Assembly: GCF_020880995.1 (NCBI RefSeq)
Contig: NZ_JAJISD010000007.1
Coordinates: 310,001-374,000 of the forward strand
Reading direction: 5' to 3'
DNA length: 64,000 nt
Source of the DNA: Reyranella aquatilis
Lineage (GTDB): Bacteria; Pseudomonadota; Alphaproteobacteria; Reyranellales; Reyranellaceae
A program made the position numbers and the translations under genes. Below are positions 17,884 to 26,757 of this stretch, one piece after another. A model generated the notes under the pieces. It worked only from the letters and a program-made list of their open reading frames with translations, did not search any database and had not been told where the DNA came from. How positions within the stretch are numbered: the first letter of the stretch is position 1; each line of letters starts with the position of its first letter.

Positions 17884-18159
17884 TCAGCGCCGCCGGCTGT
17901 CCAGAACTTCGAGAATCTCGTCGATCTTGATCTGCCGGTCCTTCTCCGAGCCGGCATGGAAGGCGTGCGCCACGCAATGCTGCAGATGATCGCCCAGCGT
18001 CTCCTGCTCGACCTTGTCGAGCGCGGCGCGCACGGCGCGGATCTGGGTCAGCACGTCGATGCAGTAGCGTCCTTCCTCGATCATGCGGGCGACGCCGCGC
18101 ACCTGGCCCTCGATCCGGCTGAGGCGCGCGAGCTGCGACTTCTTGAGCTTCTCGTCCAT
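17884..18159 (-). CDS. csoR: CsoR-type copper-sensing repressor
   Basis: A 91-residue four-helix regulator of the CsoR/RcnR family (LARLSRIEGQVRGVARMIEE, then RYCIDVLTQI). The Cu(I) ligands are spaced exactly as in CsoR: C33, H58 and C62. The C-terminal helix DRQIKIDEILEVLD is canonical. It is the first gene of the leftward copper operon and faces the Cu+-ATPase gene across a 37-base gap containing its predicted operator. The methionine at 18159 is the family start; the longer upstream frame overlaps the ATPase gene and is not real. Confidence 0.93.
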   Translation of the reverse strand: MDEKLKKSQLARLSRIEGQVRGVARMIEEGRYCIDVLTQIRAVRAALDKVEQETLGDHLQHCVAHAFHAGSEKDRQIKIDEILEVLDSRRR

Positions 18160-18168
18160 CCTTGAACC

Positions 18169-18185
18169 ATACCCCCGTAGGGTAT
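18169..18185. promoter_or_regulatory. CsoR operator between csoR and copA ATPase
   Basis: ATACCCCCGTAGGGTAT is a GC-centred palindrome (ATACCC / GGGTAT) matching the TACCCC...GGGGTA pattern of CsoR sites. It ends 11 bases before the ATPase start codon and begins 9 bases from the csoR start, so one bound tetramer could silence both directions. Confidence 0.85.
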
Positions 18186-18196
18186 AGATAGCAAGC

Positions 18197-20536
18197 ATGA
18201 GCCACGCCTGCTGCCACGGGTCCCACATCCCCGCCGCCGATCCCGCCATCGCCATCGACCCCGTCTGCGGGATGAAAGTGAAGATCGAGGGCGCGAAGAA
18301 CACGACGGTGCATGAGGGGCAGACCTATTACTTCTGCAATCCAAAGTGCCTGCAGAAGTTCACCGCCGATCCGGTGCGCTACCTGAAGCCCGTGGCAGCC
18401 GAGACCGCGCCCCCGGTCGCGCCGGGCACGATCTTCACCTGTCCGATGCATCCCGAGATCCGCCAGGTCGGACCGGGAAGCTGCCCGATCTGCGGCATGG
18501 CGCTCGAACCTGCCGAGATCTCGCTCGACGACGGGCCGAACGAAGAGCTCGTGGACATGACCCGCCGGCTGTGGATCGGCGGGGCGCTCTCCGTGCCGCT
18601 GGTCGTGCTCGACATGGGCGGACATCTCTTCGATCTCCATCGCCTCCTGCCGCACGGCCTCGTGCCGTGGCTGCTGATGGCGCTGGCGACACCGGTGGTC
18701 CTGTGGGCCGGCGCGCCGTTCTTCGGGCGCGGCTGGCAGTCGGTTCGCACCGGCCATCTCAACATGTTCACCCTGATCGCGCTCGGCACCGGCGTCGCCT
18801 GGGCCTACAGCGTCGTGGCGACGATCTCGCCCGGCCTGTTTCCGGCCGGGCTCCGCGGCGCAGACGGAACGGTCCCGGTCTATTTCGAGCCGGCCGCCGT
18901 CATCGTCGTGCTGGTGCTGGTGGGCCAGGTCCTGGAACTGCGTGCCCGCGACGCGACCGGCGGCGCCATCAAGGCGCTGCTGGGACTGGCGCCGCGCACC
19001 GCCCTGCGCGTCGACGCCAACGGCAACGATGCCGAAGTCGCGATCGACCGGATCGCGGTCGGCGACCGGCTGCGCGTGCGGCCGGGCGAAAAGGTGCCGG
19101 TCGACGGCGCGATCGTCGAGGGCGCCGGCTCGGTCGACGAATCGAGCATCACCGGCGAGCCGATGCCGGTTTCCAAGGCGGTAGACGCCAAGGTGATCGG
19201 CGGCACGGTGAACGTGAGCGGCAGCTTCGTGATGCGCGCCGAACTGGTCGGCAGCGACACCATGCTGTCGCGCATCGTGAAGATGGTCGCCGAGGCGCAG
19301 CGCAGCCGCGCGCCGATCCAGCGCCTGGCCGACATCGTCGCCGGCTGGTTCGTGCCGACGGTCATCGCCGTTTCCGTGCTCGCCTTCGCCGCCTGGTCGA
19401 TCTGGGGGCCCGCGCCGGCCTTCTCCTACGCGCTGGTCGCGGCGGTCTCCGTGCTGATCATCGCCTGCCCCTGCGCGCTGGGGCTCGCCACGCCGATGTC
19501 GATCATGGTGGGCGTTGGCCGCGGCGCCGCCGCGGGAATCCTGATCCGCAACGCCGAGGCGCTGGAGCGGCTTGAGAAGGTCGACACGCTGGTGGTCGAC
19601 AAGACCGGCACCCTTACCCTCGGCAAGCCCACCCTGACCGCCGTCGACTCCCTCGGCGGCCTGCCGGAGTCCGAGATCCTGCGACTGGCCGCGAGCCTCG
19701 AACGCGGCAGCGAACATCCCATCGCCGCGGCGATCCTGGCCGGCGCCGAGGCGCGGGGCATCGCCTCCGCCGGCGTCGAGGACTTCGCCTCGCCCGCCGG
19801 CAAGGGCGTGTCGGGCCGCCTCGGCGGCCGTCGCCTGCTGCTCGGCAATGCCGCCCTCCTGCGCGAGGCCGGGATCGACGTCGCGGAGGCCGACGCGAGG
19901 GCCGATGCGATGCGCCAGGAGGGCGCCACGGTCGTCCTGCTGGCCGTCGACGGCATCGTCGAAGGGCTGCTGGCGGTGAGCGATCCGGTCAAGGACACGA
20001 CGCCCGAAGCCCTGAGGCGCCTGCGCGAGGCCGGCATCCACATCGTCATGCTGACCGGCGACAACCGGCGCAGCGCCGCGGCGGTCGCCGCCCGGCTGGG
20101 CATAGAGGCGGTTGAGGCCGAGGTATTGCCCGAGGACAAGGCGCGGATCGTCCAGCGCCTGAAGGCCGGGGGCCGCGTAGTCGCCATGGCGGGCGACGGC
20201 ATCAACGACGCCCCGGCCCTCGCGGCCGCCGATGTCGGCATCGCCATGGGCACCGGGACCGACGTCGCCATGGAGAGTGCCGGGGTTACCCTGGTGAAGG
20301 GCGACCTGCTGGGGATCGCCCGCGCCCGCCACCTCTCGCGGGCGACCATGGCCAACATCCGGCAGAACCTGTTCTTCGCCTTCGTCTACAACGCCGCCGG
20401 CGTGCCGATCGCGGCCGGCGTCCTCTATCCGTTCCTCGGGATCACGCTCAGCCCGATCCTGGCGGCGGCGGCCATGGCGCTCAGTTCGGTGAGCGTCATC
20501 GGAAATGCACTCCGACTGCGACGGCTGGAGATTTGA
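18197..20536 (+). CDS. copA: Cu+-exporting P1B-type ATPase with YHS and heavy-metal-binding domains
   Basis: A 779-residue pump. Instead of the usual HMA domains, the N-terminus has a Cys/His cluster (HACCHGSH), a YHS domain (DPVCGM at 21-26, [11 protein letters not shown]) and a heavy-metal-binding domain ([10 protein letters not shown]...CPICGM at 81-101). The P-type core follows: TGEP at 319-322, the CPC transport site at 424-426 ([11 protein letters not shown]), phosphorylated D468 in DKTGT, SEHP at 505-508 and [10 protein letters not shown]. This Cu+-ATPase type expels cytosolic Cu(I). No HMA CxxC repeats were seen. It starts 11 bases after the CsoR operator. Confidence 0.95.
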   Translation: MSHACCHGSHIPAADPAIAIDPVCGMKVKIEGAKNTTVHEGQTYYFCNPKCLQKFTADPVRYLKPVAAETAPPVAPGTIFTCPMHPEIRQVGPGSCPICGMALEPAEISLDDGPNEELVDMTRRLWIGGALSVPLVVLDMGGHLFDLHRLLPHGLVPWLLMALATPVVLWAGAPFFGRGWQSVRTGHLNMFTLIALGTGVAWAYSVVATISPGLFPAGLRGADGTVPVYFEPAAVIVVLVLVGQVLELRARDATGGAIKALLGLAPRTALRVDANGNDAEVAIDRIAVGDRLRVRPGEKVPVDGAIVEGAGSVDESSITGEPMPVSKAVDAKVIGGTVNVSGSFVMRAELVGSDTMLSRIVKMVAEAQRSRAPIQRLADIVAGWFVPTVIAVSVLAFAAWSIWGPAPAFSYALVAAVSVLIIACPCALGLATPMSIMVGVGRGAAAGILIRNAEALERLEKVDTLVVDKTGTLTLGKPTLTAVDSLGGLPESEILRLAASLERGSEHPIAAAILAGAEARGIASAGVEDFASPAGKGVSGRLGGRRLLLGNAALLREAGIDVAEADARADAMRQEGATVVLLAVDGIVEGLLAVSDPVKDTTPEALRRLREAGIHIVMLTGDNRRSAAAVAARLGIEAVEAEVLPEDKARIVQRLKAGGRVVAMAGDGINDAPALAAADVGIAMGTGTDVAMESAGVTLVKGDLLGIARARHLSRATMANIRQNLFFAFVYNAAGVPIAAGVLYPFLGITLSPILAAAAMALSSVSVIGNALRLRRLEI

Positions 20537-20614
20537 TGCGGCTGCGAGATTTCTGGACGCGTCTGTCGCTTTACGCTTGATCCGGAGCCGGAGCGGCGGG
20601 AAATTGACTGCACC

Positions 20615-20962
20615 ATGCGTCTGATCCACCGATCGCATCGCGCCGCCAACGCCGTCCGGACCGTGTCTCCGAGCGGCGAGCTGTTCGTTGCGTCGATCGT
20701 GATCTGCATGATCCTGGCGTCGTTCGGCGACGCGGTCGATCCGACGTGGCTCGGCGAAGCCGGGCTTGAGTTCGCCTTCTTCGATTTCGGCGGCGAGTTC
20801 TCGGTGCTGGCGATGCGCCACTGGCATTTGCTGGAGCTGTTGCTGGCCGGCGGCGCGATGGCGGCGGGGATCATGGTCCTGCGCATCGTGGTGGGCGCCT
20901 TCTTCCATCCGCTCGACCCCGTCCATCGGGACGCCGTCGAGAAAGTGCCGATAAAGCTCTGA
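20615..20962 (+). CDS. Hypothetical small membrane protein
   Basis: A 115-residue protein with two predicted transmembrane segments (about LFVASIVICMILASFGDAV and LLELLLAGGAMAAGIMVLRI). No family was recognised. It lies 78 bases after the Cu+-ATPase and 82 bases before terC. Membership in the copper or TerC unit cannot be decided. Confidence 0.6.
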   Translation: MRLIHRSHRAANAVRTVSPSGELFVASIVICMILASFGDAVDPTWLGEAGLEFAFFDFGGEFSVLAMRHWHLLELLLAGGAMAAGIMVLRIVVGAFFHPLDPVHRDAVEKVPIKL

Positions 20963-21044
20963 CGACTGACTGAACCACCGGCGACCGCCCTTCCTCGGGA
21001 AGCGCGGGGCGACGGCACTCATTCACTTGTTGTTGGAGACTTTC

Positions 21045-21956
21045 ATGGAACTCGAACTGTTTTCGGGCGCATTCTTTTCCGCGCTCCTCGCCATCATCCT
21101 GATCGACCTCGTGCTCGCGGGCGACAACGCCCTCATCATCGGCCTGGTCGCACGCAACCTTCCCAAGGACAGCCAGAAGAAGGTCATCTTCTGGGGCACC
21201 TTCGGCGCCATCGCCATCCGCGCCCTGATGGCCATCCTCGTCGTCTACATCCTGGCTGTTCCGGGCTTCATGCTGGCGGGCGGTCTCGCCCTCGTCTGGA
21301 TCGCGCGCAAGCTGCTGACGCCGCAGGACAAGGAAGAGGAAAGCCACCTCGTCAAGGCACCGGCCGCCAGTTTTGCTGCGGCGGTGCGCACCATCATCAT
21401 CGCCGACGCGGTGATGGGCATCGACAACGTGCTGGCCATCGGCGGCGCGTCGCACGGCTCGATCCTGCTGATCCTGATCGGTCTGGCCATCAGCGTGCCG
21501 ATCATCGTGTGGGGCAGCCAGCTCGTGATCAAGCTGGTCGACCGCTATCCGTCGGTCATCCTGGTCGGCGGCGCGGTGCTGTGCTGGACGGCCTACGGCA
21601 TGATCGTGCGCGAGCCGATGCTGGTCGCCTGGTTCGAGGCGCATCCGGCCGCCAAGCTGGTGCTGGCGGTGCTGGCCTTCTCGATCGCCCTAGCGCCCTG
21701 GTACGCCGAACGCCTCAGCGAGCAGATGAAGCCGCTGACGGTGCTGCTGCCCGCGATGCTGATCTGGATGCTGGGCTTCGAGGCGGCGTCGAGCATCTGG
21801 AAGGTCCAGGTCGACTACCTGATGGCGACCACGCAGGGCGAATACATGCTCGAGGGCCTGCGCTGGATCGGCTGGCTGCCGTTCGCCGCCCTCTTCCTGT
21901 GGGTGCGCGAGCGCATGGTGCTGCGTAACGCCCGTCTGGCGCGCAGCGCTCAGTAG
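21045..21956 (+). CDS. TerC family membrane protein
   Basis: About 303 residues from ATG 21045, which follows a TTGGAGAC ribosome site; a TTG at 21027 is less likely. Eight or nine hydrophobic helices are visible. The paired acidic motifs LAGDNALIIGLVARNL and ADAVMGIDNVLAIGGA are diagnostic of the TerC (LysE-like) superfamily. Members export Mn2+ or support insertion of secreted metal enzymes; a tellurite role is historical. The 82-base leader has no recognisable Mn riboswitch. Confidence 0.92.
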   Translation: MELELFSGAFFSALLAIILIDLVLAGDNALIIGLVARNLPKDSQKKVIFWGTFGAIAIRALMAILVVYILAVPGFMLAGGLALVWIARKLLTPQDKEEESHLVKAPAASFAAAVRTIIIADAVMGIDNVLAIGGASHGSILLILIGLAISVPIIVWGSQLVIKLVDRYPSVILVGGAVLCWTAYGMIVREPMLVAWFEAHPAAKLVLAVLAFSIALAPWYAERLSEQMKPLTVLLPAMLIWMLGFEAASSIWKVQVDYLMATTQGEYMLEGLRWIGWLPFAALFLWVRERMVLRNARLARSAQ

Positions 21957-22009
21957 GGCTGAAATCGCACGGCTTGCGGGACTTGGGGTCGCGGCGTAGA
22001 CCGCGCCCC

Positions 22010-22267
22010 ATGATCCGCAAGCTGCTACCGCTTTTGGCGATGCTTTTGGCGCCGTCGGCCGCCTTCGCCGACGACGCTTCCTACTGCGCCGAACTTTCCC
22101 GCATCTATCGCCGCTATCTCAGTGGCCAGGGCAACGGCCAGCTCTTCCCCGACGTCGACGCCAGCGTGGCGATGAACGAATGCGCCAAGGGCAATTACGC
22201 CGCGGGCATCCCTCCGCTCGAGAAGAAGCTGCGCGACGCGCGCTTCACCCTTCCCAAGCGCGATTGA
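22010..22267 (+). CDS. Hypothetical small secreted protein
   Basis: An 85-residue protein from ATG 22010 with a strong signal peptide (MIRKLLPLLAMLLAPSAAFA). The mature part has two cysteines (SYCAEL, NECAKG) that could form a disulfide, an SRIYRRYLSG segment and a helix AGIPPLEKKLRDARF. No family or function was recognised. It converges on purC 44 bases downstream. Confidence 0.7.
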   Translation: MIRKLLPLLAMLLAPSAAFADDASYCAELSRIYRRYLSGQGNGQLFPDVDASVAMNECAKGNYAAGIPPLEKKLRDARFTLPKRD

Positions 22268-22311
22268 CCGGTATCATCCGCCATTCGCGCCGAACGGGAC
22301 GCGAAGGCCCT

Positions 22312-23226
22312 TTACGATACCGACAGCTCGGCGCCGGTCAGCCGGCGATAGGCTTCGAGGTAGCGCTTGCTGGTGGCCTCGACGACCTCGAGCGGCAGCT
22401 TGGGCGGCGGGGCTTCGCCGTTCCAGCGGCCCGCGTGGCGTTCGACGTCGAGCCAGTCGCGCAGCGGCTGCTTGTCGAAGCTGGGCTGCGGCCTGCCCTC
22501 GGCATAACCGTCGAGCGGCCAGAAGCGTGACGAATCCGGCGTCATTACCTCGTCGATCAGCAGGATTTTGCCGTCGGCGGTGCGGCCGAACTCGAACTTG
22601 GTGTCGGCAATGATGATGCCCCGCTTCAGCGCGACGTCGCGGCCGCGCGTGTAGACGAGGCGCGTCAGCCGCTCGAGCTCGGCGGTGACGTCGGCGCCCA
22701 GCGCCTTCTGCATCTGGCCGATGGTGATGTTCTCGTCGTGGCCACTCTCGGCCTTGGTCGCCGGGCTGAAGATCGGCGGATCGAGCCGGCCGCTTTCCTT
22801 CAGTCCGGTGGGCAGGGTCTCGCCGGCCAGGGTGCCCGCCTTGGCATATTCGCGCCAGGCCGAGCCGGTGATGTAGCCGCGGACCACGCACTCGATCGGG
22901 AAGACCGTGCCGCGCCGGCAGAGCATGGCGCGGCCGGCGATCGCGGCGCGGTGCCCCTTCAGCGCCGGCACGGCGGCGACGATCTCGTCGGCGGCGGCGG
23001 AGATCATGTGATGATCGACGAGATCGCCCAGCTGGCGGAACCACCAGGCGCTCACCTGGGTGAGAACGGCGCCCTTCTGCGGGATGGGCTCGGCCATCAC
23101 CACGTCGTAGGCGCTCACCCGGTCGGTCGCGACCAGCAGCAACCGCTCCGCATCCACGGCATAGACATCGCGCACCTTGCCGCGCGCGATCCGCTCCAGC
23201 GGCAGGTCACTCACCGTCATCAGCAT
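22312..23226 (-). CDS. purC: Phosphoribosylaminoimidazole-succinocarboxamide synthase
   Basis: SAICAR synthase, the ATP-dependent ligation of aspartate to CAIR in purine synthesis. The protein of about 304 residues resembles the longer eukaryote-type (Ade1-like) form: [56 protein letters not shown] and [14 protein letters not shown] are all present. Two in-frame methionines (23226 and 23220) are candidates; 23226 has GGAAGG nine bases upstream. A CMD-family gene ends five bases upstream on the same strand. Confidence 0.95.
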   Translation of the reverse strand: MLMTVSDLPLERIARGKVRDVYAVDAERLLLVATDRVSAYDVVMAEPIPQKGAVLTQVSAWWFRQLGDLVDHHMISAAADEIVAAVPALKGHRAAIAGRAMLCRRGTVFPIECVVRGYITGSAWREYAKAGTLAGETLPTGLKESGRLDPPIFSPATKAESGHDENITIGQMQKALGADVTAELERLTRLVYTRGRDVALKRGIIIADTKFEFGRTADGKILLIDEVMTPDSSRFWPLDGYAEGRPQPSFDKQPLRDWLDVERHAGRWNGEAPPPKLPLEVVEATSKRYLEAYRRLTGAELSVS

Positions 23227-23231
23227 CGGCT

Positions 23232-23624
23232 TCAGCCTTCCTTGCGCATTTCCTCGAACACTTCCTTGGCGGTGAGCATGGCCTCGCGCACCGACGGCAG
23301 GCCGATATAGCCACAAAGATGCATCAGCGCCTCGGACAATTCGTCCTCCGTCCAGCCCTGGCGGCGGGCCATGCGCAGGTGGATGGCCAGCTCGGGCCAG
23401 CGCGCCTGGGCGGTGTCGGAGATGACGCAGATCAGTGTCTTCGTCTTGAGGTCGAGGCCGGGGCGCGACCACAGCATGCCGAAAACCGCCTCGCGGGCGT
23501 AGTCGCCGAATTTCTTCATCATCGGGTCGTCGTAGACCGACTTGTTCATGTCGGCGGCGAACTTCTCGCCCATCAGGCTGGCCCGGATCTCGCTGCCCTT
23601 CCTGTAGTTCTCGTTCTCGGCCAT
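23232..23624 (-). CDS. 4-carboxymuconolactone decarboxylase-like protein
   Basis: A 130-residue single-domain helical protein. [21 protein letters not shown] and [19 protein letters not shown] match the PcaC/CMD family. The C-terminal [18 protein letters not shown] is also typical. It sits directly before purC, but no beta-ketoadipate genes are adjacent, so a protocatechuate role is not supported. It faces kup across an 89-base divergent spacer. Confidence 0.87.
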   Translation of the reverse strand: MAENENYRKGSEIRASLMGEKFAADMNKSVYDDPMMKKFGDYAREAVFGMLWSRPGLDLKTKTLICVISDTAQARWPELAIHLRMARRQGWTEDELSEALMHLCGYIGLPSVREAMLTAKEVFEEMRKEG

Positions 23625-23713
23625 CGCTCCCTCCTTTGTGACGAAATCTGGACTGCAGCGTCCCGGAATTCGCGGGTAGGATCAATCGTTCGAAGGGGAG
23701 ACACGTCGAGAAG

Positions 23714-25612
23714 ATGGCCGCCAGCGGCACTGCAGTAGAACCCGCCGGCCGGCGGCGCCGGGCGGCGCTGACCCTGGCCGCCCTCGGCGTCGTGTTCGGC
23801 GACATCGGCACCAGCCCGCTCTACACGGTCAAGGAGTGCTTCAGCGAGTACACCGGCATCCAGCCGACGCACGACAACGTGCTGGGCATGCTGTCGCTCA
23901 TCACCTGGGCGCTGATCGTCGTCGTCACGCTGAAATACGTCGTGGTGGTCATGCGCGCCGACAACAAGGGTGAGGGCGGCGTGCTGGCGCTGATGGCGCT
24001 GGTCGCCAGCCAGAACAACATTCCGACGAAGTGGCGTCGACGTCTCTACCTGATGCTGGGCATCGCCGGTGCCGCGCTGTTCTACGGCGACTGCCTGCTC
24101 ACTCCCGCGATCTCGGTGCTGAGCGCCGTCGAGGGCCTGACAGTCGCCACGCCGGCCTTCCAGCCGATGATCATCCCGATCGCACTGGGCGTGATCGTCG
24201 CGCTTTTCTCGGTGCAGCATTTCGGCACCAGCGGCATCGGCCGGTGGTTCGGGCCGGTGACGCTGATCTGGTTCATGGTGATCGCGGTACTCGGCGCCCA
24301 TCAGCTCGTGCAGCGGCCGGAGGTGCTGGCCGCGCTGTCGCCCCACCATGCGATCGGCTTCGCCCTGCGCGAGAAGTTCGTGGCCTTCGTGGCCCTGGGC
24401 GCGATCACGCTGGCGATCACCGGCGCGGAGGCGCTGTATGCCGACATGGGCCATTTCGGCGCCAAGCCGATCCGTCTCGCCTGGCTGGGTCTCGTCCTGC
24501 CGGCACTGCTGCTCAACTACTACGGCCAGGGCGCACTGATTCTTGCCGACCCGACCGCTCTGGCGAATCCTTTCTTCAATCTCGCTCCGGACTGGGCGCT
24601 CTATCCGCTGGTCGTCCTCGCCACCGCCGCCACAGTAATCGCCTCGCAGGCCACCATCTCGGGCGCCTTCTCCATGGCGAAGCAGGCCGCCCTGCTGGGC
24701 CTCAGCCCGCGCGTCCACATCCAGCACACGTCCGCCAGCGAGTTCGGGCAGGTCTACCTGCCGGTGGTGAACTGGCTGCAGCTCCTCGGCGTCGTCATCC
24801 TCGTGATGGCCTTCAAGTCCTCGACCAATCTCGCCTCCGCCTACGGCATCGCCGTTACAGGCACGATGCTGATCACCAGCACGCTGGTCTTCGTGATCGC
24901 GGTGCGCAAGTGGAACTGGGGCTGGCCGCTCAGCATCCTGGTGTTCGGCGCCTTCATGACGCTCGACCTCGCCCTGCTCTCCTCCAACATGCTGAAGTTC
25001 CTCGACGGCGGCTGGGTGCCGCTGGCGATCGCCGCCGTGATCTTCCTCTGCATGTGGACCTGGCTGACCGGCCGGGCCGCGGTGGCGAAGCGCGAGCAGG
25101 ACGAGGCGCTGCCGCTCGAGGTGCTGCTGGAAAGCATCAACCCAGCGCGGGTGCACCGGCCGCAGGGAACGGCCGTCTACCTGACGGCCTTCTCCGGCAA
25201 CGCGCCGCGTTGCCTGATGCACAATCTCAAGCACAACGAGGTATTGCACGAGCATGTGGTGCTTCTGAGCATTGAGGTGCCCGACATCCCCTTCGTTTCG
25301 CCGGAAGGACGCAGTCAGGTCACCCATCTTGGCAAGGGCGTGCATCGCGTGGTGATGCACTACGGCTTCATGGAGCAGCCCGACGTGCCGAACGACCTCG
25401 CGCTCCTGGAAGACAAGGGCATTCCGTTCGATCCGATGCGGACGTCCTACTTCGTGGGCCGCAACAGCTTCGTGAGCGCCGACAAGCCGCTCTTGCCGCG
25501 CTGGCAGCAGAAGCTCTTCCTCACCCTGTCGCGGTTCGCCGCCAGTGCAGGCGACTTCTTCGGCCTGCCTGCCAACCGCGTGGTCGAACTGGGCAGCCGC
25601 ATCGAGATCTGA
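23714..25612 (+). CDS. kup: Kup-type low-affinity K+ transporter
   Basis: A 632-residue transporter with 12 predicted transmembrane helices and a hydrophilic C-terminal domain. [21 protein letters not shown] at the N-terminus, [34 protein letters not shown] and [16 protein letters not shown] are canonical Kup motifs. It takes up K+ with protons and supplements the Kdp pump also encoded in this window. The start [18 protein letters not shown] gives the short cytoplasmic N-terminus usual for alphaproteobacteria. Confidence 0.95.
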   Translation: MAASGTAVEPAGRRRRAALTLAALGVVFGDIGTSPLYTVKECFSEYTGIQPTHDNVLGMLSLITWALIVVVTLKYVVVVMRADNKGEGGVLALMALVASQNNIPTKWRRRLYLMLGIAGAALFYGDCLLTPAISVLSAVEGLTVATPAFQPMIIPIALGVIVALFSVQHFGTSGIGRWFGPVTLIWFMVIAVLGAHQLVQRPEVLAALSPHHAIGFALREKFVAFVALGAITLAITGAEALYADMGHFGAKPIRLAWLGLVLPALLLNYYGQGALILADPTALANPFFNLAPDWALYPLVVLATAATVIASQATISGAFSMAKQAALLGLSPRVHIQHTSASEFGQVYLPVVNWLQLLGVVILVMAFKSSTNLASAYGIAVTGTMLITSTLVFVIAVRKWNWGWPLSILVFGAFMTLDLALLSSNMLKFLDGGWVPLAIAAVIFLCMWTWLTGRAAVAKREQDEALPLEVLLESINPARVHRPQGTAVYLTAFSGNAPRCLMHNLKHNEVLHEHVVLLSIEVPDIPFVSPEGRSQVTHLGKGVHRVVMHYGFMEQPDVPNDLALLEDKGIPFDPMRTSYFVGRNSFVSADKPLLPRWQQKLFLTLSRFAASAGDFFGLPANRVVELGSRIEI

Positions 25613-25614
25613 CT

Positions 25615-25884
25615 CTAGGCGTCGAACCCCGACAGCGCGATCGCGTCCTGGGCGGGCGGCTGCAGGCCGCGCGACAGGAGATCGCCCAGCCGCGCGAAGA
25701 TGCGGCCCGCCTCGGTGCACCCGACATCCTGCGTCACCGCCTCGGCCGCGATGTTGAGAAGCGCGTTACCGGCAAGGTCGCGACACTCCGGCGGCAGTCC
25801 TTCGACGGCGTCGGCGATCACGCGCATCGCGTGCTGCAGGTCGGACAGGCGATCGGGCATCGGTGCGGTCATGCAATCGGCCAT
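25615..25884 (-). CDS. Hypothetical small protein
   Basis: An 89-residue mostly helical protein (MADCMTAPMPDRLSDLQHAM, then DLAGNALLNIAAEAVTQDVG). No family was recognised. Its ATG overlaps the stop of the upstream gene by one base (TGATG), so it is translationally coupled to it. The stop lies two bases from the convergent kup stop. Confidence 0.65.
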   Translation of the reverse strand: MADCMTAPMPDRLSDLQHAMRVIADAVEGLPPECRDLAGNALLNIAAEAVTQDVGCTEAGRIFARLGDLLSRGLQPPAQDAIALSGFDA

Positions 25885-26378
25885 CAGTTGAGACGCCCGG
25901 CCGCTGCGCCCGCCGCCGGCGCAAGCCTGAGGCCCGCGCCCGCCAGGGCGACGGCGAAGGCCTTGAGGCGGACGGCGGCAACGCGCGAGGCGGTGGGCGC
26001 CATCATGATGTCGAGCGAGGCGAGCAGCGATCGGTCGTGATCGGCCTGGGCGAGCCCGCACAGCGCCACCAGCACGGCCTCGTCTCGGCTGACGCTGGAG
26101 CAGGTCGGCACGTGGATTTCCATGGCGCGGCGTGCGCCGAACAGGAACGCATCCATGGCGATCACGAAATCCGGCAGCACCTCGAGCAGGCCCGCCACCT
26201 TGAAGCCGCGGTGGAGGATCGAGCCTTCGCCCGGCAGCGCACGGTCCTGCAGCCACTGGCGAAGCGCCCAGAGCACGAAGCGCTCGCCGACCGGCAGCGC
26301 GCAGGCGCAATCGAACCGGCCGCAGCCGGGCTTGAGGCCTTGCTGGGCGCTAGACTCTTGTTGTTGCGTGAATTCCAT
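25884..26378 (-). CDS. Conserved-looking hypothetical protein divergent from hemP
   Basis: About 164 residues from ATG 26378. The N-terminal cysteine group (CGRFDCACALPVGERF) could bind a metal or cluster, and the rest is a helical core (VLWALRQWLQDRALPGEG, PDFVIAMDAFLFGARR). No named family was recognised. It is divergent from hemP with the candidate iron-responsive site between them, so its expression may follow iron status; a role in haem or iron handling is inference. Confidence 0.7.
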   Translation of the reverse strand: MEFTQQQESSAQQGLKPGCGRFDCACALPVGERFVLWALRQWLQDRALPGEGSILHRGFKVAGLLEVLPDFVIAMDAFLFGARRAMEIHVPTCSSVSRDEAVLVALCGLAQADHDRSLLASLDIMMAPTASRVAAVRLKAFAVALAGAGLRLAPAAGAAAGRLN

Positions 26379-26427
26379 CGCCTCACCACTGCTGAAGGAC
26401 CTTGACCGGAGTGGTAGTTTATGCAAT

Positions 26428-26442
26428 TGAGACTCGTTCGCA
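26428..26442. promoter_or_regulatory. Candidate Fur/iron-responsive site upstream of hemP
   Basis: TGAGACTCGTTCGCA fits a 7-1-7 Fur-type layout (compare TGAGAAT-N-ATTCTCA) with three mismatches, in the divergent spacer before hemP. The match is only moderate and which regulator (Fur, Irr or RirA) uses it is unknown. Confidence 0.35.
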
Positions 26443-26465
26443 ACTCAAAAGGATGTGCAGGGGAG

Positions 26466-26648
26466 ATGAGCGAGATGAGCCGCCCGTTTCGGACCGACGA
26501 AACGCAGCGCGACAGGCCGGAACTGACGATGCCGGCGGTGGAGAGTGTCGCGATCCTGCAGGGGCGCCGCGAGGTCCTCATCCGCCATGGCGCTGAACTG
26601 TATCGCCTGCGCCTCACCGCCTCGAACAAGCTCATCCTGACCAAGTGA
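26466..26648 (+). CDS. hemP: Haemin uptake protein HemP
   Basis: A short protein of about 60 residues whose C-terminus REVLIRHGAELYRLRLTASN followed by KLILTK is the HemP signature. HemP is needed for normal expression of haem-uptake genes in proteobacteria. ATGs at 26421, 26466 and 26475 are all in frame. The first would overlap the candidate operator and is disfavoured; 26475 has the best-spaced GGGAG. It heads the haem operon. Confidence 0.9.
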   Translation: MSEMSRPFRTDETQRDRPELTMPAVESVAILQGRREVLIRHGAELYRLRLTASNKLILTK

Positions 26649-26705
26649 TCGAAGACCCCGAGGGGCCATCCCTCCTCGGCTAAACTGCCCAGCCAGCCGG
26701 TCCCT

Positions 26706-26721
26706 TCGCGGGCCCCCGCGA
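26706..26721 (+). other. Hairpin in hemP-receptor spacer
   Basis: TCGCGGG-CC-CCCGCGA forms a 7-base stem, with CCTTTTTA starting nine bases later, in the 109 bases between hemP and the receptor gene. It might attenuate transcription between the regulator-like hemP and the transport genes; this is only a possibility. Confidence 0.3.
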
Positions 26722-26757
26722 GCCAGGCGTCCTTTTTATCTTGGGGACCCGGCTCAA

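Noticed and set aside
17843..21022. Long antisense frame over the Cu+-ATPase and the spacer
   Set aside because: It crosses csoR and the copper operator and shows no family motifs; a GC-bias artefact.
20963..21044. Possible Mn-sensing yybP-ykoY riboswitch before terC
   Set aside because: Only 82 bases are available and the conserved loop sequences of that riboswitch were not found.
20615..21956. Tellurite-resistance operon because of TerC
   Set aside because: No TerA, TerD, TerE or TerZ genes are nearby, and the TerB-like domain at 58 kb is unlinked.
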